Notes: generated from the sequence alone by a model not told the origin. A stretch of 8,473 bases of DNA from Candidatus Uhrbacteria bacterium (GCA_016208545.1 JACQXU010000036.1:1-8473); one strand, 5' to 3'. Counted from the first letter of the stretch, positions 1-6,219 are shown. Made by a program: numbers and translations.

Positions 1-4
1 ACAC

Positions 5-1135
5 TTACGCCCTTATTACCTTTCCTACTTTCCTACCTTTCACTATTGCCTCTCTTATTGATTTATATCCGTCTCTTTTCAATAATCTCACCAAACCGTG
101 ATTTATTTGTCCAATGAGTTGCGGCCCGCGAAAAATCATGCCGGTTGCGAGTTGAACAAGCGATGCCCCACGCAGTATCTTCTCATAAGCATCTTCTGCT
201 GAAAAGATGCCACCTGTTCCAATCAAAATTAGTCGATTACCGACTCGTTTGTAAAGATGTTCGATAAGATTGTTTGATAGATCAAAAACTGGTCGTCCGC
301 TTATACCGCCTTTTTCAGTTGGCACCAGATCTGCTGAATTGATTTCTGGTCTGTCTCGTCTTTTTGTTAAATTGGAAAGAATAAATCCATGAACTTTATG
401 CAAAAGTGCGACGTCAACTAATTTATCAATTTCTTCAAACGATAAATCAACAGGCATTTTTAGAAATACAGGCTGTTGCGGATTGAGCGCGTCGGTTGCA
501 CACAAAAGTTGTTCAAGAAGTTCTGGTTTGGTGAATGGTTCTCCGCCAAAAGCATTTGGACAACTTATGTTGATTGTAATGTAATCAGCAATATCCAAAA
601 AAGTTTTCATCGCCTTTACATAATCAGAAATTCCGTTTTGAACATTAGCGGTTTCCTGACAATTTGTTTTCGCAACACTAACTCCCATCGGAATACGAAA
701 TTTTTTATGAACCAAGCGATCGTGAATCGAATCGCAACCTTCGTTTTTTAGTCCGTAATAAACAATCAATGCCTCGCTTTTCGGCAATCGCCACAATCGT
801 GGTTTTGGATTACCTTCGCACGGTTTTCCTGTTACTGATCCAATTTCAACAAAACCAAAACCGACATCAGGCAAAATATCTGTGAGCAGTCCGTCTTTAT
901 CAAACCCGGCTGTCAAACCAACTGGATTTGGAAAATGAATTCCAGCTATCGTCTGTTCAAGCGCAGTATTTTCGAAATGCCAAAACGCACGAGCGATTTG
1001 TCTCGCCAACTTATGTTTCCCCATCCAATTTCCAACTATTGTAATACTGTCGTGAACCGTTTCCGGATCAAACCGAAAAGCAATTGGTTTAAATATGTAT
1101 CGGTATAAGAAGGTTTGAACACTTAGTAAAAACAT
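5..1135 (-). CDS. pyrD: Dihydroorotate dehydrogenase, class 2-like (membrane/quinone type)
   Basis: Oxidises dihydroorotate to orotate with FMN, the fourth step of de novo UMP synthesis. Class 2 enzymes sit on the inner membrane face and pass electrons to quinone. The N-terminus carries the hydrophobic class 2 extension (FLLSVQTFLYRYIFKPI, then FDPETVH), followed by NPVGLTAGFDKDG, FGFVEIGSVT, PRLWRLP, NISCPN, FLKMPVDLS, GTGGIFSAEDA and QLATGMIFRGP, which together form the FMN barrel. The catalytic-base position in NISCPN is Cys192 (counted from the ATG); known class 2 enzymes such as that of E. coli have Ser there, while Cys is the class 1 residue. I chose ATG 1135 over an in-frame TTG at 1147 because a CATAAT -10-like box overlaps the TTG. 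The protein is 376 residues, longer than the 336 of E. coli. It is the last gene of the rlmI-tdk-pyrD run; the stop is TAA. Confidence 0.93.
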   Translation of the reverse strand: MFLLSVQTFLYRYIFKPIAFRFDPETVHDSITIVGNWMGKHKLARQIARAFWHFENTALEQTIAGIHFPNPVGLTAGFDKDGLLTDILPDVGFGFVEIGSVTGKPCEGNPKPRLWRLPKSEALIVYYGLKNEGCDSIHDRLVHKKFRIPMGVSVAKTNCQETANVQNGISDYVKAMKTFLDIADYITINISCPNAFGGEPFTKPELLEQLLCATDALNPQQPVFLKMPVDLSFEEIDKLVDVALLHKVHGFILSNLTKRRDRPEINSADLVPTEKGGISGRPVFDLSNNLIEHLYKRVGNRLILIGTGGIFSAEDAYEKILRGASLVQLATGMIFRGPQLIGQINHGLVRLLKRDGYKSIREAIVKGRKVGKVIRA

Positions 1136-1146
1136 ACTAAAGCGCA

Positions 1147-1152
1147 ATTATG
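1147..1152 (-). promoter_or_regulatory. -10-like box close to the pyrD start
   Basis: Read on the minus strand this is CATAAT (5/6 to TATAAT), 11 nt before the pyrD ATG. Transcription would begin about 4-5 nt before the ATG, so the mRNA would be almost leaderless. No convincing -35 or Shine-Dalgarno site is visible. The evidence is sequence similarity only. Confidence 0.3.
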
Positions 1153-1161
1153 ATTGAACAA

Positions 1162-1239
1162 CAGGAGCGGTTCGTGCCATGTCGAAGGGGACAGCTGCGA
1201 CAGTCCGATGACCCGAAGACATGGTGCAAACTGCTCCTG
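1162..1239 (+). ncRNA. Candidate structured RNA: long GC-rich hairpin between tdk and pyrD
   Basis: Two 22-nt arms (1162-1183 and 1218-1239) form one long stem around a 34-nt apical region. As plus-strand RNA the stem has 18 Watson-Crick pairs, three G-U pairs and one C-A mismatch. As minus-strand RNA it has three mismatches and one G-U, so the plus strand is favoured. Inside, GAA faces GAA (possible sheared G-A pairs), then GG/CC and GGAC/GUCC with a small loop. GC is 47/78 (60%), far above the AT-rich flanks, as structured RNAs usually are in AT-rich genomes. It lacks the SRP GGAA tetraloop motif and a tRNA T-arm, so I cannot name a family. It could instead be a minus-strand leader of pyrD or a 3' structure of tdk. 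Confidence 0.42.
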
Positions 1240-1255
1240 CAAGGAACCGAACGAT

Positions 1256-1795
1256 CTAAACTTGTGTTTTATAACACACCAAACATCTTGCCGCGTATTC
1301 CGCATCTCCAACAACATATTGCTCATCACCAGGGATCAAACGTTGCGAACGCGTCGCAATACGTTCATTACAAGCAGTACAAAGCGCGTAAACTTGAACA
1401 ATTTCATCAGCAAGCGCCAACAACTCTGGCATTGATGGAAATGGCCGTTCTTGAAAATCCAAATTAAGTCCTGCCACGATCACTTGTTTTCCAGAACGTA
1501 CGAGTTTCAAAACAACCGACGCTAATCCGTTTGAAAAAAAATGCGCCTCGTCAATTCCGACAACACGCACAGACTCTGATTGTTTAAAAATTTCTTCAAC
1601 GTCTTTCACAATTATCGCCGGTAAAAAAGAGCCTTCGCGCGAACGAATTTCATCGCCGGTTCTTGTATCAATCGCTGGTTTGAAAACTCTAGTTTCAAGT
1701 TTGGCAATTTTTGCGATCGTCAAACGCCGAATCAGTTCTGCACTTTTTCCAGAAAACATTGGACCGGTTATTACAACGAGACCTGGTGAAAACAT
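1256..1795 (-). CDS. tdk: Thymidine kinase (type II, zinc-binding)
   Basis: Phosphorylates thymidine (and deoxyuridine) to the monophosphate with ATP, a pyrimidine salvage step in the cytosol. The 179-residue protein shows a P-loop GPMFSGKS at residues 11-18, the IDEAHFF motif at 81-87 with Glu83 as likely catalytic base, GLNLDF at 109-114, and two zinc-binding CxxC pairs (Cys139/142 and Cys171/174) around the substrate lasso. The length is normal for bacterial type II enzymes. A longer reading frame reaches 1858, but its extra 21 residues are translated REP-like and spacer sequence, so ATG 1795, directly before the P-loop strand, is the start. It lies downstream of rlmI on the same strand and ends with TAG. 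No Shine-Dalgarno is seen; a TATTTT box ends 7 nt before the ATG. Confidence 0.95.
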   Translation of the reverse strand: MFSPGLVVITGPMFSGKSAELIRRLTIAKIAKLETRVFKPAIDTRTGDEIRSREGSFLPAIIVKDVEEIFKQSESVRVVGIDEAHFFSNGLASVVLKLVRSGKQVIVAGLNLDFQERPFPSMPELLALADEIVQVYALCTACNERIATRSQRLIPGDEQYVVGDAEYAARCLVCYKTQV

Positions 1796-1802
1796 AGAAA
1801 TA

Positions 1803-1808
1803 AAAATA
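1803..1808 (-). promoter_or_regulatory. -10-like box of tdk, leaderless spacing
   Basis: Minus-strand TATTTT with 7 nt between it and the tdk ATG at 1795, so the transcript would start at or next to the A of the ATG. No -35 box is obvious; the region upstream is the REP-like repeat. Low-complexity AT sequence makes a chance match possible. Confidence 0.3.
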
Positions 1809-1834
1809 GGTTTTGGGTGTTGGGTTCTGGTAGC

Positions 1835-1852
1835 CGCAGGCTTTAGCCTGCG
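1835..1852. repeat. REP-like intergenic palindrome
   Basis: A perfect inverted repeat CGCAGGCT-TT-AGCCTGCG (8-bp arms, 2-nt loop) preceded by GGTAGC and a TTGGGTGTTGGGTTCTGG spacer. It sits in the 77-bp gap between the rlmI stop and the tdk ATG. It resembles short GC-rich REP palindromes that I recall being dispersed in many bacterial genomes, often mobilised by RAYT transposases. Only one copy is in the window, so dispersal cannot be shown here. It could also attenuate rlmI-tdk readthrough, but no T-run follows. Confidence 0.55.
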
Positions 1853-1871
1853 AATCAAGAAACTCGATACA

Positions 1872-3056
1872 TTATAAACGATGTACTCGAAAGATAAAAC
1901 TTTTCAAGTACACGGCTTCGGGAAAATATACGGAAAGTGGATGATCCGCCGATTGTCGAATCACAGCCAAGAGGTCCAATTGAATTCCGGCTTGAACTGA
2001 AGCGCGTCGCAACAAAAACGCAAAATCTTCTTCTGACAAAAAGTGTGAACAACTTGATGTGATGAACAATCCTCCGTCTTCAACCAAACGCATTGCCGCT
2101 CGATTCAAAAAATGATAAGCCTTTTTCCCTTCTTCAGCGTCTCTGTTTGATTTGATGAGAGCCGGCGGATCCATAATAACGTTTGTATAATGCGAATCAG
2201 AATGTGTATTCAAAAAATCAAACACGTCTGACTTTTCAGTTGTAAATTTTGTTTCTGAAATCTTGTTAAGTTTTGAATTATACTCACACAAAGCAAGTGC
2301 TTCTGCAGAACCGTCAATATTATGAACGGAATCCGCACCTCCTTTGATCGCCGCGATTCCTGTTCCTCCGGAATACGAAAATAAATTCAAAACTGAACCG
2401 CTTAGTGTGTGTTCAATCAACCATTTTCGTAAATCTTTTTGATCGAGAAAAAATCCAGTCTTTTGTCCTTCCAAAATATCAGCACCAAAAGACAAACCAT
2501 TTTCTTTGAAAGAAACAACGTCGTCTAATTCGCCAAAATGAATTTTTGTAAACGCTTCAAGTTTTTCTTCTTTTCGAACTGAAATATCGCTTCGTTCAAC
2601 AATGACTTTCGGAGAAAAAACTGTTTTGATTGCCTCGATAATTTTCTCGCGCAAACGATCTATTCCAATTGTCGCAATCTGAAACACTATCACGTCTTCG
2701 TATTTATCAATTATAAGTCCAGGAATTCCATCGGCCTCGCCAAAAACAACTCTAAAAGCAGTAGTGTCGTTCTGAATAATTATTTTTCGACGATCAAATG
2801 CTGAACTAATTTTTTGTTCAAACCATTTTTGATCAATTTTCGCTTCTTTGAATTCCAAAACACGAACTGCGATTGAAGATGTTTTTGAAAAAGTTCCTGT
2901 TCCGATTATCCTTTCGTTTCGATCAGTTACAAAAACTAAATCTCCGTGTTGAACATTTTTTGGAACGTTAGATATCGCTCCAGAAAAAACCCAAGGATGC
3001 CGAAATCCGACACTTGCTTCTTTGCCAGTTTTAAGTTGAATGGTTGGATAATTCAT
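1872..3056 (-). CDS. rlmI: 23S rRNA (cytosine-C5) methyltransferase, RlmI family
   Basis: SAM-dependent m5C methyltransferase of the RlmI (C1962-type) family, 394 residues, close to the E. coli length. The N-terminal PUA-like RNA-binding domain (about 1-75) contains RHPWVFSGAI. A linker domain holds GEADGIPGLIIDKY (about 107-119) and the family signature EGQKTGFFLDQ (about 197-206). The Rossmann fold has LNLFSYSGGTGIAA for SAM at about 223-236 and MDPPA at about 296-300. The TSSCSHFLS motif at about 333-341 contains Cys336, the likely nucleophile. ATG 3056 is preferred over a TTG two codons upstream. The gene starts 34 bp from a divergent gene and is first in the rlmI-tdk-pyrD run. The exact rRNA position methylated is inferred from the family. 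Confidence 0.9.
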   Translation of the reverse strand: MNYPTIQLKTGKEASVGFRHPWVFSGAISNVPKNVQHGDLVFVTDRNERIIGTGTFSKTSSIAVRVLEFKEAKIDQKWFEQKISSAFDRRKIIIQNDTTAFRVVFGEADGIPGLIIDKYEDVIVFQIATIGIDRLREKIIEAIKTVFSPKVIVERSDISVRKEEKLEAFTKIHFGELDDVVSFKENGLSFGADILEGQKTGFFLDQKDLRKWLIEHTLSGSVLNLFSYSGGTGIAAIKGGADSVHNIDGSAEALALCEYNSKLNKISETKFTTEKSDVFDFLNTHSDSHYTNVIMDPPALIKSNRDAEEGKKAYHFLNRAAMRLVEDGGLFITSSCSHFLSEEDFAFLLRRASVQAGIQLDLLAVIRQSADHPLSVYFPEAVYLKSFIFRVHRL

Positions 3057-3062
3057 AAGCAA

Positions 3063-3068
3063 ATAATA
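3063..3068 (-). promoter_or_regulatory. -10-like box of rlmI in the divergent promoter region
   Basis: Minus-strand TATTAT, 6 nt before the rlmI ATG, which predicts a leaderless or nearly leaderless mRNA. It is separated by only 8 nt from the plus-strand TATAAT of the opposite gene, so RNA polymerase could probably occupy only one of the two promoters at a time. No -35 match is seen at the usual spacing. Confidence 0.35.
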
Positions 3069-3073
3069 CTCTA

Positions 3074-3082
3074 TGCTATAAT
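3074..3082 (+). promoter_or_regulatory. Extended -10 promoter (TGCTATAAT) of the host-attachment gene
   Basis: TG-C-TATAAT is a perfect extended -10 element. It ends 8 nt before the ATG at 3091, so the transcript should begin at or within two bases of the start codon. Extended -10 promoters can work without a -35, and none is evident. There is also no room for a ribosome binding site, which supports leaderless translation. Confidence 0.6.
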
Positions 3083-3090
3083 ATATTCAT

Positions 3091-3537
3091 ATGCAAATCT
3101 CGCAAGACTTTTTACCGTACGAACACAAAACTTTAATTCTGGTTTGCGATAATGCGCACGCAAAATTATACCAAGCGTTTGGCCGTGAATTTAATTTTGT
3201 CGAAGAAATCAAAAATGATCGAATCAAATTGGATGACATTGAGCGATACGCAACTCAAACTGGTGGTGGAATTCTTTCAAAAATTGAAGATGAAGATTTT
3301 AAGGAAAGAGAAGCTAAAACGTTTTATAAAAAATTGGCGCAAATGCTCTCTGACCGAAAAGATGCTGAAGAGTGGAAATTGATTTTGGTGGTTCCTCAAG
3401 AGGACAAAAATGTCATTTTAGATTTATTGCAAAATGACGTAAAACAATCTCTCGTGCACGTAATTGAAAAACAACCTCCAAAACTTCCAGATGATCAATT
3501 GATTAAGTTTATTGATAATGAACGAAGAATTACTTAA
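3091..3537 (+). CDS. Host attachment protein family (eRF1-related fold)
   Basis: A 148-residue soluble protein. The N-terminal strand LILVCDNAHAKLY (residues 15-27) followed by an FGREFNFVEEI strand, and the C-terminal EWKLILVVPQ and EKQPPKLPDDQL (126-137), match the layout of the family annotated as protein required for attachment to host cells, which has an archaeal release-factor-like fold. The biochemical role of this family is not established; the name comes from early plant-attachment work. There is no signal peptide or membrane segment. The ATG follows an extended -10 directly. The stop TAA at 3535 is 28 bp before a small membrane-protein gene, so the two may be cotranscribed. Composition matches the AT-rich left block. 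Confidence 0.72.
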   Translation: MQISQDFLPYEHKTLILVCDNAHAKLYQAFGREFNFVEEIKNDRIKLDDIERYATQTGGGILSKIEDEDFKEREAKTFYKKLAQMLSDRKDAEEWKLILVVPQEDKNVILDLLQNDVKQSLVHVIEKQPPKLPDDQLIKFIDNERRIT

Positions 3538-3565
3538 AAAAATTTAAATAATTAAAAATAAATTT

Positions 3566-3691
3566 ATGATGGGATACTATTCAAGCATGATGGGATTCGG
3601 CTCTGGTTTCGGATCGCTCACGATCCTTTTGCTCTGGATCGTACTAATTTTAAGCATTGTCGCGCTTGTTAAATACATCAACAAGAAGTGA
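3566..3691 (+). CDS. 41-residue single-pass membrane protein (MMGYY type)
   Basis: The peptide starts MMGYYSSMMGFGSGFG, followed by one strongly hydrophobic helix (SLTILLLWIVLILSIVALV, residues 17-35) and a basic KYINKK tail, and ends with TGA. This resembles the N-terminal membrane part of small SHOCT-domain proteins, but the SHOCT segment itself is absent, so it is either a short relative or a truncated form. Two adjacent ATGs (3566, 3569) could serve as start. No Shine-Dalgarno is visible in the AT-rich 28-bp gap after the host-attachment gene. Function is unknown. The coherent topology with positive C-terminal residues supports a real gene despite its size. Confidence 0.6.
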   Translation: MMGYYSSMMGFGSGFGSLTILLLWIVLILSIVALVKYINKK

Positions 3692-3713
3692 TTGGTGTGT
3701 TAAAAATGATCCG

Positions 3714-3739
3714 AAAAACGATCACCTTGCGATGATCGT
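3714..3739 (-). terminator. Intrinsic terminator after tRNA-Trp
   Basis: On the minus strand ACGATCA and TGATCGT (7 bp) enclose an 8-nt loop and are followed by TTTTTC. It lies just downstream of the tRNA-Trp 3' end at 3746. It would end transcription coming from guaB1 and the tRNA before the convergent 41-residue gene. Confidence 0.72.
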
Positions 3740-3745
3740 CTCTCG

Positions 3746-3819
3746 TGGCAGGGGCTAGAGGAATCGAACCTCTGACAGCGCTTTTGGAGAGCGATGTGAT
3801 ACCTCTTCACCAAGCCCCT
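3746..3819 (-). tRNA. trnW: tRNA-Trp (anticodon CCA)
   Basis: A 74-nt cloverleaf read on the minus strand. The acceptor AGGGGCT pairs with AGCCCCT, with discriminator G and an encoded CCA end. The D stem is GTGA/TCAC, and the anticodon stem TCGCT/AGCGC has one mismatch at its base. The anticodon loop is CTCCAAA, giving anticodon CCA after U33. The T stem is AGAGG/CCTCT with loop TTCGATT. It reads UGG codons. It lies 32 bp downstream of guaB1. A TACAAT hexamer about 17 nt upstream of its 5' end could be a private promoter, though this is weak. Confidence 0.96.
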
Positions 3820-3851
3820 ATGAAATTACCGTCAGCATTGTATGCTATTTA

Positions 3852-5291
3852 CTAACTTTGTTCCATAGGCTTGCCTTCTTCGAATCCTGACGACGTTTGC
3901 ACGCCAACAACAACATTTTGAAAAAACGCTTCTAAATTTAAAGCTCCAGAATAAGTGCACGCGCTACGCAAACCAGCTGTAATTTCATCCAAAACATCTT
4001 CCGCGCTTTCTTGTCCTGGTCTCAAATACATCTTCGATTGACTCACACCTTCTTCAAAAAACGCACGACGCTCCTGCTCAAATGGATCCACTTTTCGAGT
4101 ACGATCAACAACAGCTCGACGAGAAGCCATTCCGAATTGTTCTTTATACAAATTTCCATCTGAATCACGTTGAACATCAGCTGGACTTTCATAAGTTCCA
4201 ACAAACCAAGAACCAAACATTGCATGACTCGCGCCTGCCGCAAGAGCCAAAACAACGTCGCGCGCAGATCGAACGCCTCCATCAGCCCAAACTTGCGCAC
4301 CGCGATTTCTCGCAATCGCTGACACTCGATGCACTGCTGAAAACTGTGGACGGCCAACTGCTGTTGTCATTCGTGTTTTACAGACCGCGCCTGGACCAAC
4401 TCCAACTTTCAAAATGTTCGCGCCAGCTGAAATGAAATCATCTGCGGCAATGGCGGTAACAATATTTCCTGCAACCAATGGTTTGTTAGATCCCAAAATT
4501 GCTCGAGTCGTTCGAATAGCATCAAGCATTTGTTTTTGATGACCATGAGCTGTATCAAGAACAATCACATCAACTCCAATCTGAATCAATCGATCAACAG
4601 TTTCTGCAACACGATCGCGAACACGAACAGCCACACACGTCATCAGTTCACTTTTTGTGTTCAAGGCAGGCTGATACATCGTTGCGCGAACTGCTCCTTT
4701 TCGTGTCATCACACCGGCAAGTGTTCCATCATGGTGAATGACAGGAACGATTGACAATCGACGCTCTGTAAGAAAATGAAAAATTTCTTTTGGCAGAATC
4801 GAACTTGAAACGCTAATGAGTTGACGAGTCATAACGTCTCCAAGACGGGAATACCGATCGCGACGATATGAATCCTTTTCAGTAAAAATTCCAACTGGAC
4901 GATTGGCGTCATCTGTGATGATAACTGCTTCGTGAGACCGTTTGTGAATCAAGTTGAGCGCTGTTTGAACAGACTGATCTTCTTTCAATACAACTGGCGT
5001 TTCATAAACGTGATGGCATTGCTTAACATAACGAACAATCTCTTCAATCCGCTCAAATGGAATGTCTTGAGGAAGAACAACAAGCCCGCCGCGACGTGTG
5101 ACTGTTTCGGCCATGCGTTTTCCAGCAACAGCTGTCATGTTTGAAACAACGATTGGAATTTTCGTGCCTAGATTTCCAACTGGAGTCAGATCAACATCCA
5201 TTCTAGATTGGATTTCAGAATACAACGGCATTAGAAAAACGTCGTTATAAGTTAGCTCTTTTTGTTCATCGTCAGGACGAAGAAATCTCAT
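3852..5291 (-). CDS. guaB1: GuaB1-type GMP reductase with CBS domains (IMPDH/GMPR family)
   Basis: A 479-residue IMPDH/GMPR-family barrel with a CBS pair inserted at about residues 97-207. The start MRFL..LTYNDVF, IPIVVSNMTAVAGKRMAETV, VLDTAHGHQ, GVGPGAVCKTR, VGRPQFSAV, WADGGVRSARDVVLALAAGA, GSWFVGTYESP, YKEQFGMASRRAVV and the TSSGFEEG tail follow the actinobacterial GuaB1 subgroup closely (compared from memory). Mycobacterial GuaB1, long annotated as IMP dehydrogenase-related, was shown to be a GMP reductase that converts GMP to IMP. The catalytic Cys is residue 304. The usual CTTR motif reads CKTR here. The IMPDH Arg-Tyr flap motif (RYF) is missing, which supports the reductase. ATG 5291 is chosen over a GTG at 5300 because the subgroup begins MRFL. 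It stands alone between two terminators and ends in TAG. Confidence 0.85.
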   Translation of the reverse strand: MRFLRPDDEQKELTYNDVFLMPLYSEIQSRMDVDLTPVGNLGTKIPIVVSNMTAVAGKRMAETVTRRGGLVVLPQDIPFERIEEIVRYVKQCHHVYETPVVLKEDQSVQTALNLIHKRSHEAVIITDDANRPVGIFTEKDSYRRDRYSRLGDVMTRQLISVSSSILPKEIFHFLTERRLSIVPVIHHDGTLAGVMTRKGAVRATMYQPALNTKSELMTCVAVRVRDRVAETVDRLIQIGVDVIVLDTAHGHQKQMLDAIRTTRAILGSNKPLVAGNIVTAIAADDFISAGANILKVGVGPGAVCKTRMTTAVGRPQFSAVHRVSAIARNRGAQVWADGGVRSARDVVLALAAGASHAMFGSWFVGTYESPADVQRDSDGNLYKEQFGMASRRAVVDRTRKVDPFEQERRAFFEEGVSQSKMYLRPGQESAEDVLDEITAGLRSACTYSGALNLEAFFQNVVVGVQTSSGFEEGKPMEQS

Positions 5292-5334
5292 AACGTCCAC
5301 AGCTTACAATGAGGCAAAAGAGCTTGCAAGAAAC

Positions 5335-5356
5335 AAAAAACCGCCAAGTGAGGCGG
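5335..5356 (-). terminator. Intrinsic terminator after the coiled-coil membrane protein gene
   Basis: On the minus strand CCGCC-TCACTT-GGCGG is followed by TTTTTTG. It lies 11 nt past the TGA of the 5368-6018 gene and closes the channel/partner operon before guaB1 begins. Confidence 0.88.
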
Positions 5357-5367
5357 CAGAGAACGAA

Positions 5368-6018
5368 TCACTTTCCTAGAATCTGCTCGGATTCAAGATC
5401 TGGATTGTGTATAACTGCTGGATGTTTACTTTTTTTCTTTCTGCAAGCAAACCTCTGTTGCCAGAACTTACCTCCCTCCATGATTTCAGAATCCGTAATC
5501 ATCACTTCCCCGTCCTTGAACTCCCAGATCCTTAGGCCACTATTCACGAGATTTCCGAAGGAGAGTTTCGTGAGTTCAGCTTCCAGTTCAGAGATCTTCT
5601 TTTGCGCTTTCTCCAGTTCTGCTTTTGCATCGGCAGTTTCGCGTTGTGTGAGAAGTCTCTCCTTGACCGCTTGATCAAGTTCTTTCTGTGCCTGCTCGAG
5701 CTTCTCTTTTACTTCGTCCCGCTCTCTCTCGATCTCCTGCTTTTCATCCTCCAGCTCTTGAGACTTGAACAGATTCTGAACGTCCTCACTTGTCAGTGGC
5801 CGTCCTAGCGTCTGTTCGAGTGTCTGTTCAAGTTGTTCAGACTTTGAAGCTTCTTCCTGAACTTGCTTGTCCATCTGAATAATCTTGAAAAGCAGAGCGA
5901 TCACCAGAAGTATCATGAAAAGAAAAAGCACGATTGCTGTGATGAATGCGCCGCCGACAATGTCAGACTGCGCATCTCCGTGGCTCGCGGTTGTGACAGG
6001 TGATTCACTATCGATCAT
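5368..6018 (-). CDS. Single-pass coiled-coil membrane protein, MotB/ExbD-like partner of the upstream channel protein
   Basis: A 216-residue protein of unrecognised family. A short polar N-terminus is followed by SDIVGGAFITAIVLFLFMILLVIALLF (about 18-44), one membrane helix with Asp19 at its entry, the layout of the proton-carrying Asp of MotB/ExbD/ZorB proteins. A long charged Glu/Lys/Gln-rich coiled coil covers about 50-152. The C-terminal 64 residues (GLRIWEFKDGEVMITDSEI, then a basic CRKKKSKH patch) show no OmpA-like peptidoglycan-binding motif. Its ATG overlaps the original stop of the upstream channel gene (ATGA), which implies translational coupling and partner stoichiometry. The role as stator partner is inferred from topology and neighbour. 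A terminator follows directly. Confidence 0.68.
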   Translation of the reverse strand: MIDSESPVTTASHGDAQSDIVGGAFITAIVLFLFMILLVIALLFKIIQMDKQVQEEASKSEQLEQTLEQTLGRPLTSEDVQNLFKSQELEDEKQEIERERDEVKEKLEQAQKELDQAVKERLLTQRETADAKAELEKAQKKISELEAELTKLSFGNLVNSGLRIWEFKDGEVMITDSEIMEGGKFWQQRFACRKKKSKHPAVIHNPDLESEQILGK

Positions 6019-6219
6019 GATGGCCTCACCACGCCTTGTCTTGTTTTCGCTCCTCCTTTTTCTGGCGGAGCATGCACAACAAGACGGATTCCACCTTCCA
6101 TGTATTGCACATCGAAACGCAAGTCCTTGAAATCTGCGAACTGCGTCATGAATCGCGCAAAAAGCGGTCCCAGTGTTTCATTGAACTTTCTGAAAATTCC
6201 GCCTGCGTCAGCAACAGCA
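6015..6219 (-). pseudogene. Displaced C-terminal part of the channel gene, out of frame after the duplication
   Basis: This reading frame continues the channel protein after the first AVADAGGIFRKFNET block: LGPLFARFMTQFADFKDLRF, then DVQYMEGGIRLVVHAPPEKG, ending at the TGA at 6015-6017. It is 52 codons past the repeat block. It is cut off from its N-terminus by a 46-bp tandem duplication (46 is not a multiple of 3). Without one copy the gene reads as a 351-residue protein from 7116 to 6015. No convincing independent start is seen, so I treat this as a broken 3' end, not a gene. Confidence 0.8.

Noticed and set aside
1162..1239. SRP (4.5S) RNA or a tRNA in the tdk-pyrD gap
   Set aside because: The stem is tempting, and the 7 bp GGAGCGG/CTGCTCC look like an acceptor. 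But there is no GGAA tetraloop with the GGAAGCAGCC motif, and no T-arm 5' of the supposed acceptor strand.
1150..1467. 105-codon plus-strand frame across the hairpin and tdk 3' end
   Set aside because: Most of it is antisense to the well-conserved thymidine kinase. The part outside is better explained by the paired RNA arms.
3852..5291. Plain IMP dehydrogenase (guaB)
   Set aside because: CBS domains and the catalytic Cys fit, but the N- and C-terminal signatures match the GuaB1 subgroup and the IMPDH flap Arg-Tyr motif is absent.
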